Shown piece after piece: positions 54,875-63,868 of a stretch of 64,000 nt of DNA (positions are counted from its first letter, which is position 1; each line of letters begins with the position of its first letter). Source of the DNA: Paenibacillus tianjinensis (GTDB lineage: Bacteria; Bacillota; Bacilli; Paenibacillales; Paenibacillaceae). Location: the NCBI RefSeq assembly GCF_017086365.1, contig NZ_CP070969.1, positions 4,278,001 through 4,342,000 on the forward strand, read 5' to 3'. The position numbers and the translations under genes were made by a program. The notes below the pieces were generated by a model that was not told where the DNA came from, did not search any database, and saw only the letters and a list, made by a program, of their open reading frames with translations.

Positions 54875-56296
54875 CTAGAATCCTATTGCTCTGCCATCCA
54901 CAGCCAGCATTGCTTCTCCAATAATCTCGGACAAGGTCGGATGGGCATGGATCGCTTCCCCGATCTCCCAAGGTGTGGCATCCAGCAGCTGCGCCAGCGC
55001 AGCTTCCCCGATCAGGTCGGTCACATGAGGACCGATCATCTGCACCCCAAGAATATCCCCGCTGGTGCGGTCAGCTACAACCTTGACGAAACCCTCCTTC
55101 ATCCCATACACAATCGCCTTACCGATGGCCGAGAACGGGAATTTCCCGGTGACCACATCATGACCCAGGCTCTGGGCTTCCTTCTCTGTATAACCGACAC
55201 TGGCTACTTCCGGCCTAGTATAGACACAGCGAGGGACAAGGTGGGCATGATACGGATGAAGCTTCTCCCCGGCCAGATGATTGACGGCACGAATACCTTC
55301 ATGGCTCGCGGCATGGGCCAGCTGCAATCCCCCGATACAGTCGCCGATCGCATAGATATGGGGCTCGCCTGTCTGCATGTTGTCATTGACCTCGATAACC
55401 CCTTTATCAAAGCGGATATCGGTATTTTCCAGCCCGATATTCTCAACATTGGCTACTCTGCCTACAGAGACCAGCAGCTTTCCGGCGGACAGGGTCTGGC
55501 TCTGCTCCCCTTTGCGGGCTTCGATGGTAATACCGTCCTCCGTCACCACGCAGGTCTCCGCATCGACAGTGGTTCCGGTCAGAACCTTCACTCCGCGTTT
55601 TTTGAGCAGGCGCATGAGCTCCCTGGCAATCTCCGCATCCTCCAGCGGCAGCAGCTGGTCTGCTGCTTCCACAACCGTAACCTGGACACCAAAATCCGCC
55701 AGCATTGAAGCCCATTCCACTCCGATCACTCCGCCGCCTACGATAATGATCGAAGAAGGCAGCTCTTCCAGCGTCAGCGCTTCCTCACTGCTGAGAATAA
55801 CTTGGCCGTCCGGCTTTAGGCCGGGCAGTACACGCGGACGGGAGCCCGTCGCGATAATCAGATGGGTAGAGACCACCGTCTCCATTTCGCCATCCTCCAG
55901 CTCCACTGCCACCGCACCGCTACGCGGAGAGAAGATCGAAGGGCCGATAATCCGTCCCTTGCCCTTCAGCACCTGAATTTTATTTTTGCGCATCAGAAAC
56001 TGTACGCCCTGGTGCAGCTGCTCGACAACAGCTTCCTTGCGGCTCTGTACTTTCGGAAATACCAGCTTTACCCCGGAAGTTTCGATGCCGTAGCTCTCGC
56101 TCTCTTGTATTTCAGCATATACCTCTGCACTGCGCAGCAGCGACTTGCTCGGAATGCAGCCGCGGTGCAGGCAGGTTCCGCCCAGTTTGTCCATTTCGAT
56201 GACGACGACAGACTTGCCCAGCTGGGCCGCGCGGATCGCTGCCACATAACCGCCGGTTCCTCCGCCCAGAATAGCCACGTCACAGGAAATTGTCAT
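54875..56296 (-). CDS. lpdV: Dihydrolipoyl dehydrogenase (E3 of the bkd complex)
   Basis: 473 residues from the ATG at 56296, after GGAGGATACATATA. FAD motif ILGGGTGGYVAAIRAAQLG, redox disulfide GGTCLHRGCIPSKSLL, NAD motif VGGGVIGVEWASMLADFG, and the C-terminal catalytic HAHPTLSEIIGEA with the His-Glu pair. Reoxidises dihydrolipoyl groups of the E2. Leading gene of the bkd group; the ptb, bcd and buk genes often found with lpdV in Bacillus are not here. Confidence 0.92.
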   Translation of the reverse strand: MTISCDVAILGGGTGGYVAAIRAAQLGKSVVVIEMDKLGGTCLHRGCIPSKSLLRSAEVYAEIQESESYGIETSGVKLVFPKVQSRKEAVVEQLHQGVQFLMRKNKIQVLKGKGRIIGPSIFSPRSGAVAVELEDGEMETVVSTHLIIATGSRPRVLPGLKPDGQVILSSEEALTLEELPSSIIIVGGGVIGVEWASMLADFGVQVTVVEAADQLLPLEDAEIARELMRLLKKRGVKVLTGTTVDAETCVVTEDGITIEARKGEQSQTLSAGKLLVSVGRVANVENIGLENTDIRFDKGVIEVNDNMQTGEPHIYAIGDCIGGLQLAHAASHEGIRAVNHLAGEKLHPYHAHLVPRCVYTRPEVASVGYTEKEAQSLGHDVVTGKFPFSAIGKAIVYGMKEGFVKVVADRTSGDILGVQMIGPHVTDLIGEAALAQLLDATPWEIGEAIHAHPTLSEIIGEAMLAVDGRAIGF

Positions 56297-56464
56297 TATA
56301 TGTATCCTCCAGTCATTACTCATAAGTTCTGCATAACTCCCTACATTGTACTCCCTTTTAAGCCTAATACAAAACTTATAAACGTCATGTAAACATGGAC
56401 TTTTACCGGTTGAAGCGTTATCATATGGGTGAATCCAAAGGCCTGCAAGGGAGATGAATCCTAA

Positions 56465-56770
56465 ATGAAACTGCTCATTTCACGCTTCATTGCTATTCTC
56501 ATTCTCGTTCTTCCGGGTCTGATGGCGATGAAGGGCTTCCTGATGATGAAGGATGATATTTTCAACTACGTCTCCATGCACGGCGATGATACTGTAACCC
56601 CCGTATTCGCCTGGCTGCATTTTGGCGGCGGACTGCTTCTGTTCCTGGCAGGAATGAGCTTCCTCGGCGGCTGGATTCTGACCAGAGACCGCAAGAAGAA
56701 CTACGTGGGACCCCGATTCCGGGAAAAGCAAAAAGCCCAGCAGCCGGCCTCACCGGATACAATGGTTTAA
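56465..56770 (+). CDS. yqzF: YqzF-like DUF2627 membrane protein
   Basis: 101 residues, ATG after AGGGAGATGAATCCTAA. Two membrane helices (FIAILILVLPGLMAMKGFLM and LHFGGGLLLFLAGMSFLGGWI) with DDIFNYVSMHGDD between and a basic tail. DUF2627 proteins lie beside the bkd operon in Bacillus as well. Function unknown; divergent from lpdV. Confidence 0.8.
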   Translation: MKLLISRFIAILILVLPGLMAMKGFLMMKDDIFNYVSMHGDDTVTPVFAWLHFGGGLLLFLAGMSFLGGWILTRDRKKNYVGPRFREKQKAQQPASPDTMV

Positions 56771-56839
56771 ACATACCGCATTCTAAGGTTCCACACTATC
56801 CCCTTTAGTTTAGTCTTCAATTTCGATCTTATATAAATA

Positions 56840-56877
56840 CAAAAGGCAGCTCCGGCAAACCCGGAACTGCTTTTTGT
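56840..56877. terminator. Terminator between the DUF2627 gene and the ABC exporter genes
   Basis: GGCAGCTCCGG pairs with CCGGAACTGCT (minor mismatch) and five T follow. Works for the plus-strand gene; the minus-strand exporter gene ends 7 bases beyond. Confidence 0.75.
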
Positions 56878-56883
56878 ATTGCT

Positions 56884-58734
56884 TTATTCCGCCCTTGAAG
56901 CTGCTGAAGCCCCCCGCACCAGCTCACTGTACAGTCCGCCCTGCCGCAACAGCTCCTCATGGGAACCCTGCTGCTGCAACCGTCCGTTCTTGAGCACCAG
57001 AATGCGGTCTGCAGCGCGGATCGTACCCAGCCTGTGGGCAATGACAAAGCTGGTCCGGCCCTTCATCAGCGCCTGCAGACCCTCCTGAATCTTGATTTCG
57101 GTCACGGTATCAATGCTGCTTGTTGCTTCGTCCAGCACGAGCATCGACGGGTTAGCCAGAATCGCCCGCGAAATCGCCAGCAGCTGCTTCTGCCCCTGGC
57201 TGATCCCGTTTCCATCCACCGACAGCATCCGGTCATACCCGCCGCGCATCCGCATAATAAAAGCATGGGCACCAGCAAGCTTCGCCGCCTGCTCCACTTC
57301 CTCATCCGTAGCCCCCAGCCTGCCGTAGCGGATGTTGTCGCGGATCGTCCCCTTGAACAGAAAGGAATCCTGCAGCACAAAAGCCATATGGCTGCGCAGA
57401 CTTTCCCGCCGGATGGAGGACAAGTCCTGGCCGTCGAGGGTAATGCTGCCTTTGTCCGGATCATAAAAACGCGACAGCAGCCCGATCAGCGTTGTTTTAC
57501 CTGCACCCGTAGGCCCGACCAGTGCGATCATCTCACCAGGCTTCGCTTCAAAGCTGATATCCTGCAGAATATCAGCCCCTTCGTCATAGGAGAAGGATAC
57601 CCCCGAAAACTTCACCGCACCTTCCACATGCTCCAGCAGATGTGCAGCGCCTTCATCCCTCGCTTCCTTCTCCTCGTCCATCACTTCGAACACCCGCTCC
57701 GCTCCGGCAATCGCCGACAAAAGGGTGTTCCACTGATTAGCCAAGTCATTCAGCGGCCGCGTGAACTGGCGTGTATATTCCACAAAAGCGATAATCACTC
57801 CGACAGTGACCAGGCCGCGGATGGCCAGCAGACCGCCGACCCCTGCAACGATAGCAAAGCTAAGATTGTTAAGCCCGTTCATCAATTTGGGAATAAAGCC
57901 GGAAATCGACTGTGCCCAGTACCCGGACAGCATAATACGCCCGTTCCGCTCGCGGAAACCGTTGATTACCCGTTCCTCCTGGGAGAAGGCCTTTATAATC
58001 CGCTGGCCGGATAAGGTCTCCTCAATGAATCCGTTAAGCTCGCCCAGATTGCGCTGGCGCTCCTTAAATAGCGGGCCTGTACGCCGCGTAATCCAGCGCA
58101 TGCCAAATGTCATCAGCGGCACGACAATGAACGTCAGCAGAGTGAGCAGCGGACTCAGCCACAGCATCACTCCAACCGTCCCCAGTAAGGTCAAGACACT
58201 CGAGAAAATTTGGATTGCCGAGCTGTTAAGCGTCGAGCTGATATTCTCGATATCATTCGTCAGGCGGCTCATAATCTCACCCTGCTGCCTGCGGTTAAAG
58301 AAGGAGATCGGCAGACGGTGTAAATGTGCGAACAGATCCGTACGGATCCGGTATACCGTCTCCTGGGCAATTTCGATCATCCAGATATTCTGCAGCCACG
58401 ACGTAAGAGAATTTAACACATAGACCGAGGCCAGCGTGATCAAAAAAACGATCCAGGTGCTGCCCCCGTCTCCCTCCAGGTAATGATCCACCGCTCTGCT
58501 GATCAGATAAGGCCCCAGCAGGGCAAGCCCGGAGCTGAGCAGCACCATTACCAGCACCAGGATCAGCTTTGCCTTGCGTGCAGCCAGATAAGCCCAGATC
58601 CGTTTCAGTGTAGCTGATGAATTTTTCGCCCTGGCTTTCGGCTTCCGTCCGGCGGGGGATCCGAAGCTCTTCCCCTCACCCAGCCCCAGTTCCAGCTTCG
58701 GATGGCGGAATGGCTCAAGTAGTGCTTTGAACAT
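56884..58734 (-). CDS. ABC exporter half-transporter with degenerate signature motif
   Basis: 616 residues from the ATG at 58734 (MFKALLEPF). Six-helix export domain (AKLILVLVMVLLSSGLALLG and following), then the ATPase: Walker A VGPTGAGKTTLIG, Q-loop FVLQDSFLFKG, Walker B LVLDEATSSID with the catalytic glutamate, H-loop VIAHRLGTI. The signature reads ISQGQKQ instead of LSGGQ. It overlaps its partner gene by 20 bases. With the partner it forms a heterodimer in which one ATP site is catalytic and one degenerate, as known for TM287/288 and BmrCD. Multidrug or lipid substrate likely; not determined. Confidence 0.88.
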   Translation of the reverse strand: MFKALLEPFRHPKLELGLGEGKSFGSPAGRKPKARAKNSSATLKRIWAYLAARKAKLILVLVMVLLSSGLALLGPYLISRAVDHYLEGDGGSTWIVFLITLASVYVLNSLTSWLQNIWMIEIAQETVYRIRTDLFAHLHRLPISFFNRRQQGEIMSRLTNDIENISSTLNSSAIQIFSSVLTLLGTVGVMLWLSPLLTLLTFIVVPLMTFGMRWITRRTGPLFKERQRNLGELNGFIEETLSGQRIIKAFSQEERVINGFRERNGRIMLSGYWAQSISGFIPKLMNGLNNLSFAIVAGVGGLLAIRGLVTVGVIIAFVEYTRQFTRPLNDLANQWNTLLSAIAGAERVFEVMDEEKEARDEGAAHLLEHVEGAVKFSGVSFSYDEGADILQDISFEAKPGEMIALVGPTGAGKTTLIGLLSRFYDPDKGSITLDGQDLSSIRRESLRSHMAFVLQDSFLFKGTIRDNIRYGRLGATDEEVEQAAKLAGAHAFIMRMRGGYDRMLSVDGNGISQGQKQLLAISRAILANPSMLVLDEATSSIDTVTEIKIQEGLQALMKGRTSFVIAHRLGTIRAADRILVLKNGRLQQQGSHEELLRQGGLYSELVRGASAASRAE

Positions 58735-60505
58735 GCTGCGCCGCCTCCTCATTCTGTGATTCATTAATTTTGCGGTAAAGGGCTGAATCCTTCATCAGCT
58801 CCCCGTGTGTTCCCCCGGCGATCAGCCTGCCCTCATCAAGCAGCAGAATCAAATCAGCAGAGACAGTAGAGCTAATCTTCTGGGTAATGAGGAAGGTGGT
58901 GCAGGACATTTTTTTGAGTTCTTTCAGCAGCAGCCCCTCGGTTACCGCATCAAGGGCACTGGTGCTGTCATCCAGAATCAGAATTGCCGGCTTCCTTACG
59001 AGTGCCCTGGCAATGGTCATCCGCTGTTTCTGGCCTCCGGACAGATTGACCCCGCGCTGGCCCAGCATCGTCTCATAGCCTTGAGGCAGACCAGTGATCG
59101 TCTCGTGGATCTGGGCTGCCGCAGCCGCCTGTTCAATCTCCTCTGCCGTAGCATGCTCATTTCCCCAGGCAATATTTTCACGCACCGAACCGGAGAACAG
59201 CATGATCTCCTGCGGAACATAACCAATAGACCTGCGCAGCCTGCTAACCTCCATCTCAGAGCTGTTCTCTCCATCAATCCTGATGATCCCGCTGTCAGGC
59301 TCGTATAGACGGGGAATCAGGCTTACCAGCGATGACTTTCCGGAGCCGGTTGCACCCATGATGGCTACACGCTCACCAGGCTGAACCGCAAATGAGATTT
59401 GCTCCAGCACAGCTATATCGCTTCCCGGGTAACTGAAGCTTACATCAATGAATTCCACTCTGCCTTCGATGGATGCCTCTTCATGGGTTTGTTTCACCAG
59501 ATTTTCCCCTGCCGCATGTGACCCGCTTACCTGTACATCTGCCGATCCGATTTCTCCCCGGCCCTCAGGCGAAGACATTACTTCTGAAATACGCTGCTCC
59601 GAAGCAACAGCCCGGGAGAAAGTCGCCATAATCCAGGAAAGGGCCGACATCGCCCCAATGGTACGCAAGGAGTAGTTAATAACCGCGACAGTCTCCCCCA
59701 GTGTAGCTTGCCCGGCAGAAATTTCGATTCTCCCAAACCACAGCACAGCTACAATTCCCGCGTTGACAATCAGCATAATGAGCGGTCCCATCGTTTCGGT
59801 TAACCTTAACGCAGCAACAGTGGATTTCATCAGACTCCCGCTGTACGAAGCAAAGCGGCCGATCTCATGACCCATACGCACAAATACCCGGATGAGCCGG
59901 ATACCAGTAAGATTCTCCTGAATGACACCGTTTACACCGTCAACTCTGCTCTGCACAATCTTGAACAAGGCCGAAGACCTGCGCATCACCCAAGTCAGGA
60001 CCACAATCAGCAGCGGCAGCGTGACGGCCAGCAACAGGCCCAGCTTCACATGCACGACCAGCGCCATGATTACACTGCCCAGCACAACCAGCGGTACACG
60101 GGTCATAAAACGCAGTGCCATAAATACCGTATCCTGCAGCTGCGTTACATCCCCGGTCAGCCGCGTGATCAGCGAAGAAGTCTGAAAACGGCTGAACACT
60201 TCATAAGTGAAGGACTGCACCTTTTCGTACAGCTTATCCCTAAGATCATAAGCAAAGCCCTGGCTGGCATGGGAGGCAAAAAATGAACTCAAAATGCCTG
60301 CCGCAAACGCTATTACAGCGCTAAAGGTAAGCACTCCGCCCCACAGCCAGACCACTGTCATATCCTTTTCCCTGATTCCGTTATCGATAATCTTCGCGAT
60401 CAGCAAGGGCTGTGAAAGCTCCACTGCCAGCTCAATTCCCATCATTACCAGTGCGGCAATAGCAGCTACCCTGTATTTTTTGAGATATAAGAAAATTAGG
60501 TTCAT
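58715..60505 (-). CDS. ABC exporter half-transporter with degenerate catalytic site
   Basis: 596 residues. Six-helix export domain (VAAIAALVMMGIELAVELSQ, VWLWGGVLTFSAVIAFAAGI and others), then the ATPase: Walker A MGATGSGKSSLVS, a canonical signature LSGGQKQR, but Walker B ends ILILDDSTSALD with Asp where the catalytic Glu belongs, and the H-loop reads LITQKISST with Gln for His. These faults complement the faults of the downstream gene, so the pair has exactly one complete ATP site (this signature with the partner's Walker B and H-loop). About 25 residues of variable linker precede the ATPase. Confidence 0.88.
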   Translation of the reverse strand: MNLIFLYLKKYRVAAIAALVMMGIELAVELSQPLLIAKIIDNGIREKDMTVVWLWGGVLTFSAVIAFAAGILSSFFASHASQGFAYDLRDKLYEKVQSFTYEVFSRFQTSSLITRLTGDVTQLQDTVFMALRFMTRVPLVVLGSVIMALVVHVKLGLLLAVTLPLLIVVLTWVMRRSSALFKIVQSRVDGVNGVIQENLTGIRLIRVFVRMGHEIGRFASYSGSLMKSTVAALRLTETMGPLIMLIVNAGIVAVLWFGRIEISAGQATLGETVAVINYSLRTIGAMSALSWIMATFSRAVASEQRISEVMSSPEGRGEIGSADVQVSGSHAAGENLVKQTHEEASIEGRVEFIDVSFSYPGSDIAVLEQISFAVQPGERVAIMGATGSGKSSLVSLIPRLYEPDSGIIRIDGENSSEMEVSRLRRSIGYVPQEIMLFSGSVRENIAWGNEHATAEEIEQAAAAAQIHETITGLPQGYETMLGQRGVNLSGGQKQRMTIARALVRKPAILILDDSTSALDAVTEGLLLKELKKMSCTTFLITQKISSTVSADLILLLDEGRLIAGGTHGELMKDSALYRKINESQNEEAAQHVQSTT

Positions 60506-60523
60506 CGGCGTTATCCTCTTGTT

Positions 60524-60733
60524 CTATTCGTAAAGTGCATCCCGCAAACGGGTAGACATTGCTGAGCCTTGTCCGCTCTTCAAAATAACCCTTCGCAGTG
60601 CCTTGTTGCTGCGTTGTAGTTCTGCCAGCTCGTCCATCATTTCCGACATTAGGCTTTGCGCCTCTGCAGACAGCCCCCCGTTTTCCATCACCCCAGCCAG
60701 TCTTTCTTGGAACTGCTCCAATTTATCCGTCAC
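60524..60733 (-). CDS. Small coiled-coil protein, unknown, upstream of the exporter pair
   Basis: 69 residues from the GTG at 60733, eight bases after AGGAAG; the frame continues upstream without a start site. Amphipathic throughout (LEQFQERLAGVMENGGL, MSEMMDELAELQRSNKALRR). No family recognised. It ends 18 bases before the exporter gene and probably shares its transcript. A regulatory partner is possible but not shown. Confidence 0.5.
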   Translation of the reverse strand: MTDKLEQFQERLAGVMENGGLSAEAQSLMSEMMDELAELQRSNKALRRVILKSGQGSAMSTRLRDALYE

Positions 60734-60952
60734 CTGCCATACTTCCTTCCTAATAAAAGTTCTCCAGCTGAAAACACAAGTGCGTACATTATAACACATC
60801 TACAGAAATGATCTTTACCTCAAGTGCCCCCGCAGACTGAAAGTTTAGGGGTTCAACATGTTTTCACTGGCTAGCTCGGCTGCTCATATGATACTCTAAT
60901 AAAGTCGCATTTTTAGGAATACTATACTTCAGGTTATAGAGCGAAAGGACAG

Positions 60953-61528
60953 ATGGACGTGGCACAGTTGTTTTTCAAGTATGGGGCAATGAACAGCGGT
61001 AAATCCATTGAGATTCTCAAGGTAGCCCATAATTACGAGGAGCAGGGCAAGTCGGTGCTCATTTTCACTCCATCCCTGGACGATCGGGACGAGGTCGGGT
61101 ATATTTCCTCCCGCATCGGACTGCGCAAGCAGGCCATACCTGTCGACGAGAATACAGATATTTTCAGCATTGTAAGCCGTAATCTGCCGAAGCCCCACTG
61201 CGTGCTGATTGATGAATGCCAGTTCCTCAGCAAAGACTGCATCCTCCAGCTTGTGCGGATCGTGGATGAATTGAACATTCCGGTCATGGCCTTCGGCCTG
61301 AAAAATGATTTCCAGAACAATCTTTTCGAAGGCAGCAAGTATATGCTGATTTACGCCGATAAAATTGAAGAGATGAAGACCATCTGCTGGTTCTGCGAAC
61401 GGAAAGCCACGATGGCGCTGCGGGTTGAGAACGGCAAGCCCGTCTACAGCGGCAAACAAATCCAAATCGGCGGCAATGAAGCTTATTACCCGGTCTGCCG
61501 CAAATGTCACAAGAATCCTCCTTTGTAA
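60953..61528 (+). CDS. tdk: Thymidine kinase
   Basis: 191 residues, ATG after GAAAGGACAG. P-loop [14 protein letters not shown], Walker-B-like [10 protein letters not shown], thymidine loop region [15 protein letters not shown], and the zinc cysteines CWFCERKAT and CRKCHKN. Typical type II family length. Phosphorylates thymidine or deoxyuridine; with the nucleoside operon nearby it shows nucleoside salvage in the host. Confidence 0.9.
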   Translation: MDVAQLFFKYGAMNSGKSIEILKVAHNYEEQGKSVLIFTPSLDDRDEVGYISSRIGLRKQAIPVDENTDIFSIVSRNLPKPHCVLIDECQFLSKDCILQLVRIVDELNIPVMAFGLKNDFQNNLFEGSKYMLIYADKIEEMKTICWFCERKATMALRVENGKPVYSGKQIQIGGNEAYYPVCRKCHKNPPL

Positions 61529-61533
61529 AAACG

Positions 61534-61583
61534 CAAAAAGCATTCCGGTACCGCTCTTTTTACGGCCGGAATGCTTTTTTTTT
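61534..61583. terminator. Terminator behind tdk
   Basis: AAAAGCATTCCGG pairs with CCGGAATGCTTTT over a 17-base loop and nine T follow. Strong, probably bidirectional. Confidence 0.9.
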
Positions 61584-61593
61584 GACGCAAATC

Positions 61594-61851
61594 TTAGGAT
61601 TGAATGACCTTGAGTGCCTCATATTCATCTTCTTTGCTTACGAACAGCTCATGTCTAGACGCCATATTTCCGCCATAGTGGTTACGGCTTGATATGACAC
61701 GCATGCCTCCGTTAATTTTAGAACGGTGCCGGATACCTGCAGCACTAAGCCGGTTCTTGATTAGGAAATATTGCCGCTGGTCAAAAGTCGTAAACAACAG
61801 TGTTCTTTCCTGCGGTAAAAAGAAATGCAGTATGCTTTTGGCTAAGCTCAT
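61594..61851 (-). CDS. Small DUF2007-like protein, unknown function
   Basis: 85 residues from the ATG at 61851, after AGGAGGAGAAGCG. The text LFTTFDQRQYFLIKNRLSAAGI and RHELFVSKEDEYEALKVIQS resembles the ferredoxin-like DUF2007 fold; N-terminal helix LAKSILHFF is more hydrophobic than usual. Resemblance is moderate. The 40-base gap to the DinB gene suggests an operon. Confidence 0.5.
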   Translation of the reverse strand: MSLAKSILHFFLPQERTLLFTTFDQRQYFLIKNRLSAAGIRHRSKINGGMRVISSRNHYGGNMASRHELFVSKEDEYEALKVIQS

Positions 61852-61892
61852 ACGCTTCTCCTCCTGTAATTCACCGCTTATTGTCCCGCCGG

Positions 61893-62417
61893 TCACGCCT
61901 GCTTCAAATAACGCTCCTGCAATACATTCATATGATGCCGTTCATGTCCGATGATCACGCAGGCCTGGGCTCTGACTGTCATAGGTACCGAGAAGAACTG
62001 GCCAGCCTTGGTCCACGAATCAGCCGGCAGGCTTTCCAGAAGTGCAAGTGTAGACTCACGCACGATCCGGTAATGAAGCAGCATTTCCTTTAAGCTGAAC
62101 CGGTCGAAATCCCCTGCCGCTACATAATCATTCTCCTCATATCCGGGCAGCGGCGCCTGCTCACCTCTGGCAAAACACAGCAGGCGGTAGGACATGATCC
62201 TGTCGTTATCCGTCAAATGGCCAATCATCTGCTTGATGCTCCACTTTCCCGGGGCGTACCTGTAGCTTCCCTGCTCTTCGGTGAGACCCTCCAGCAGCGC
62301 AAAGATTTCTTTTGACTGCTCGCGGAGAATAGTTGCCAAATCTCCCTCAGATGGTACTAAAGAGATGTACGCTGTCTGATACTCCAAATATTCGCTTTTT
62401 TCCGGACGCTGATTCAT
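61893..62417 (-). CDS. DinB-family protein
   Basis: 174 residues from the ATG at 62417. Four-helix DinB/YfiT pattern with metal-site histidines: PGKWSIKQMIGHLTDNDRIM (first His) and VIIGHERHHMNVLQERYL (His pair). Family members are metal-dependent transferases such as bacillithiol transferases. The substrate cannot be told from sequence. Confidence 0.8.
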   Translation of the reverse strand: MNQRPEKSEYLEYQTAYISLVPSEGDLATILREQSKEIFALLEGLTEEQGSYRYAPGKWSIKQMIGHLTDNDRIMSYRLLCFARGEQAPLPGYEENDYVAAGDFDRFSLKEMLLHYRIVRESTLALLESLPADSWTKAGQFFSVPMTVRAQACVIIGHERHHMNVLQERYLKQA

Positions 62418-62477
62418 ATAAACGGCCCCTTCCACTCCCAATTTTATGAAAAACTAGTCCAAGAGCATAAAATGTTA

Positions 62478-62506
62478 TTGTTGTATTTTAGTATATTATG
62501 TATAAT
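62478..62506 (+). promoter_or_regulatory. Promoter of the agr-like cassette
   Basis: TTGTTG (62478-62483), 17-base spacer, then a perfect TATAAT (62501-62506), 47 bases before the ATG at 62554. The downstream text CAAGATTAAGGAAAAGTTAATC contains short repeats that could serve a LytTR regulator, but no established site is recognisable. Confidence 0.65.
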
Positions 62507-62553
62507 CTTTGCAAGATTAAGGAAAAGTTAATCTATTCATCGGGAGTGTAGGC

Positions 62554-63210
62554 ATGCTGGATTTTGTTTTATTCATTTTGTTTTCGGTACTTGAAAGTAC
62601 CGCGTTATTTTATCTGGCATTCAAGATATTCAAGATTGACCTCTATCCGAAAGAAATTGTTTTTGCAGGTCTAATTATGGCCTTCTTCTCCTATGAAGTA
62701 CGAATTGAGAGTGGCATGGCAGAAATCGATGTTTTTACCCAGTACCTGCTAGTCTTTTGTTTTATATGGATGCTGTTTCGGATTCATGTTTTTTATGCCG
62801 CTATCATGACAGGTATGGTCTACCAGTTCTATATGCTTATCCAATCTTTATTATATTTATTGATGAAACCTATAGGTGTCATCGGCTTAGAGTTCCACTC
62901 AGTGACGATAGGAGTATATTTAATGCAAACCCTGTCTGCCTTGACAGCCTTCAGTATAGGACGCTTTATCGGGAAAAGAAGAAAAGGATTTGATTTTATC
63001 CCGGACAAGCCTGAAGTGAAATTAGCTATTAACTGTCATAAAAAGATTCTTTTTGCATTAAGCCTCCCTTCTATTCTTATAATCTTCTTAATGATATATC
63101 TTTCTGAGAATTTCTCGCAGTTTTTCATTATCATTCCTATTTGTTATGCTGTACTCTTATTCGGATATTTGAATTTCTCATTCAAAACGAACCGCGGTGA
63201 TGACTTCTGA
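62554..63210 (+). CDS. AgrC-sensor-like membrane protein without kinase domain
   Basis: 218 residues, ATG after GGGAGTGTAGGC. Six membrane helices (VLFILFSVLESTALFYLAF, IVFAGLIMAFFSY, YLLVFCFIWMLFRIH, IMTGMVYQFYMLIQSLLY, LMQTLSALTAFSIGRFI, ILFALSLPSILIIFLMIYL plus IIPICYAVLLFGYL). Topology and position match the sensor half of AgrC/GHKL kinases, but the frame stops after NRGDDF with no HisKA/GHKL domain. The start of agrB overlaps its stop by four bases. Might be a truncated receptor, or a separate membrane component of the system. Confidence 0.6.
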   Translation: MLDFVLFILFSVLESTALFYLAFKIFKIDLYPKEIVFAGLIMAFFSYEVRIESGMAEIDVFTQYLLVFCFIWMLFRIHVFYAAIMTGMVYQFYMLIQSLLYLLMKPIGVIGLEFHSVTIGVYLMQTLSALTAFSIGRFIGKRRKGFDFIPDKPEVKLAINCHKKILFALSLPSILIIFLMIYLSENFSQFFIIIPICYAVLLFGYLNFSFKTNRGDDF

Positions 63211-63731
63211 ACAGCCTTGCTATAAAAATTTCAGTCGCCCTGAAGCGGGCCAATCCAGAGGAAACCTGCTCTGTAGAAATCATGCAATATGCCCTGAACA
63301 TCATCCTAAATACCCTGCTAACCATCACAGCTTCCCTTGCCCTTGGCTGGCTGTTTAATAATTTCACTCAAACATTAATCTTTTACTTCTGTTTTTCTGT
63401 ACTGCGTCTATGTTCAGGAGGCTTTCATCTTAAAACAGCAGCAGCCTGCAACGTTGTTACCACTTTAATTTGTGTAGCCCCCCCCTTATTAATAAATATC
63501 ACTGGGACCTCGCTTTGGATAATAAATGCTTTATCCTTTTTCATTATGCTTTTATTTGCCCCCAACCCGGATAAAAATGCACAAATTCCGTTCAGATATT
63601 ATCCAGGGTTGAAGCTGGCTTCCATAGTATTGGTAGGGTTGAACTTTTTTATTGGCTCGTCTGTCATTGGATTGGCTTATCTCGTGCAATCCTTAACAGT
63701 AATTCCATGGAAAGGGAGGTTAAAAGTATGA
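63207..63731 (+). CDS. agrB: AgrB-like peptide-processing membrane protease
   Basis: About 174 residues. Catalytic pair: His and Cys in GGFHLKTAAAC with the family's H-x6-C spacing; further family text YFCFSVLRLCSG and ASLALGWLFNN. Four to five membrane helices. Start: the first ATG (63282) would remove the conserved N-terminal helix (LAIKISVALKRANPEETCSV). The frame extends to a CTG at 63207, with GGTGATG just upstream, coupled to the preceding stop; I therefore call the CTG start, leaving some doubt. Processes and helps export the AgrD-type peptide encoded next. Confidence 0.8.
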   Translation: MNSLAIKISVALKRANPEETCSVEIMQYALNIILNTLLTITASLALGWLFNNFTQTLIFYFCFSVLRLCSGGFHLKTAAACNVVTTLICVAPPLLINITGTSLWIINALSFFIMLLFAPNPDKNAQIPFRYYPGLKLASIVLVGLNFFIGSSVIGLAYLVQSLTVIPWKGRLKV

Positions 63732-63847
63732 AATCATTCATTGCTAAGCAAACTTCTTCAATGCTTGAAGCATCCGCCCGATTCTTCGCTACTGTTATGA
63801 AGATTGGTCTGCACAGCCCGGAAGCACCTAAAGAATTGCGTAAGTAA
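63728..63847 (+). CDS. agrD: AgrD-like autoinducer precursor without cysteine
   Basis: 39 residues, ATG overlapping the agrB stop, with GGGAGG upstream. N-terminal amphipathic helix (SFIAKQTSSMLEASARFF), middle FFATVMKIGLH, and a C-terminal SPEAPKELRK that matches the AgrD recognition tail (acidic-Pro-x-x-Pro-x-E-L). Normally a Cys, or Ser in some species, stands five residues before the tail cut to close the thiolactone. Here there is no cysteine at all; a Thr in ATVMKIG or the Ser before PEAP are the only hydroxyl candidates. Confidence 0.65.
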   Translation: MKSFIAKQTSSMLEASARFFATVMKIGLHSPEAPKELRK

Positions 63848-63868
63848 TCAAACAAGGATGGGGAAAAC

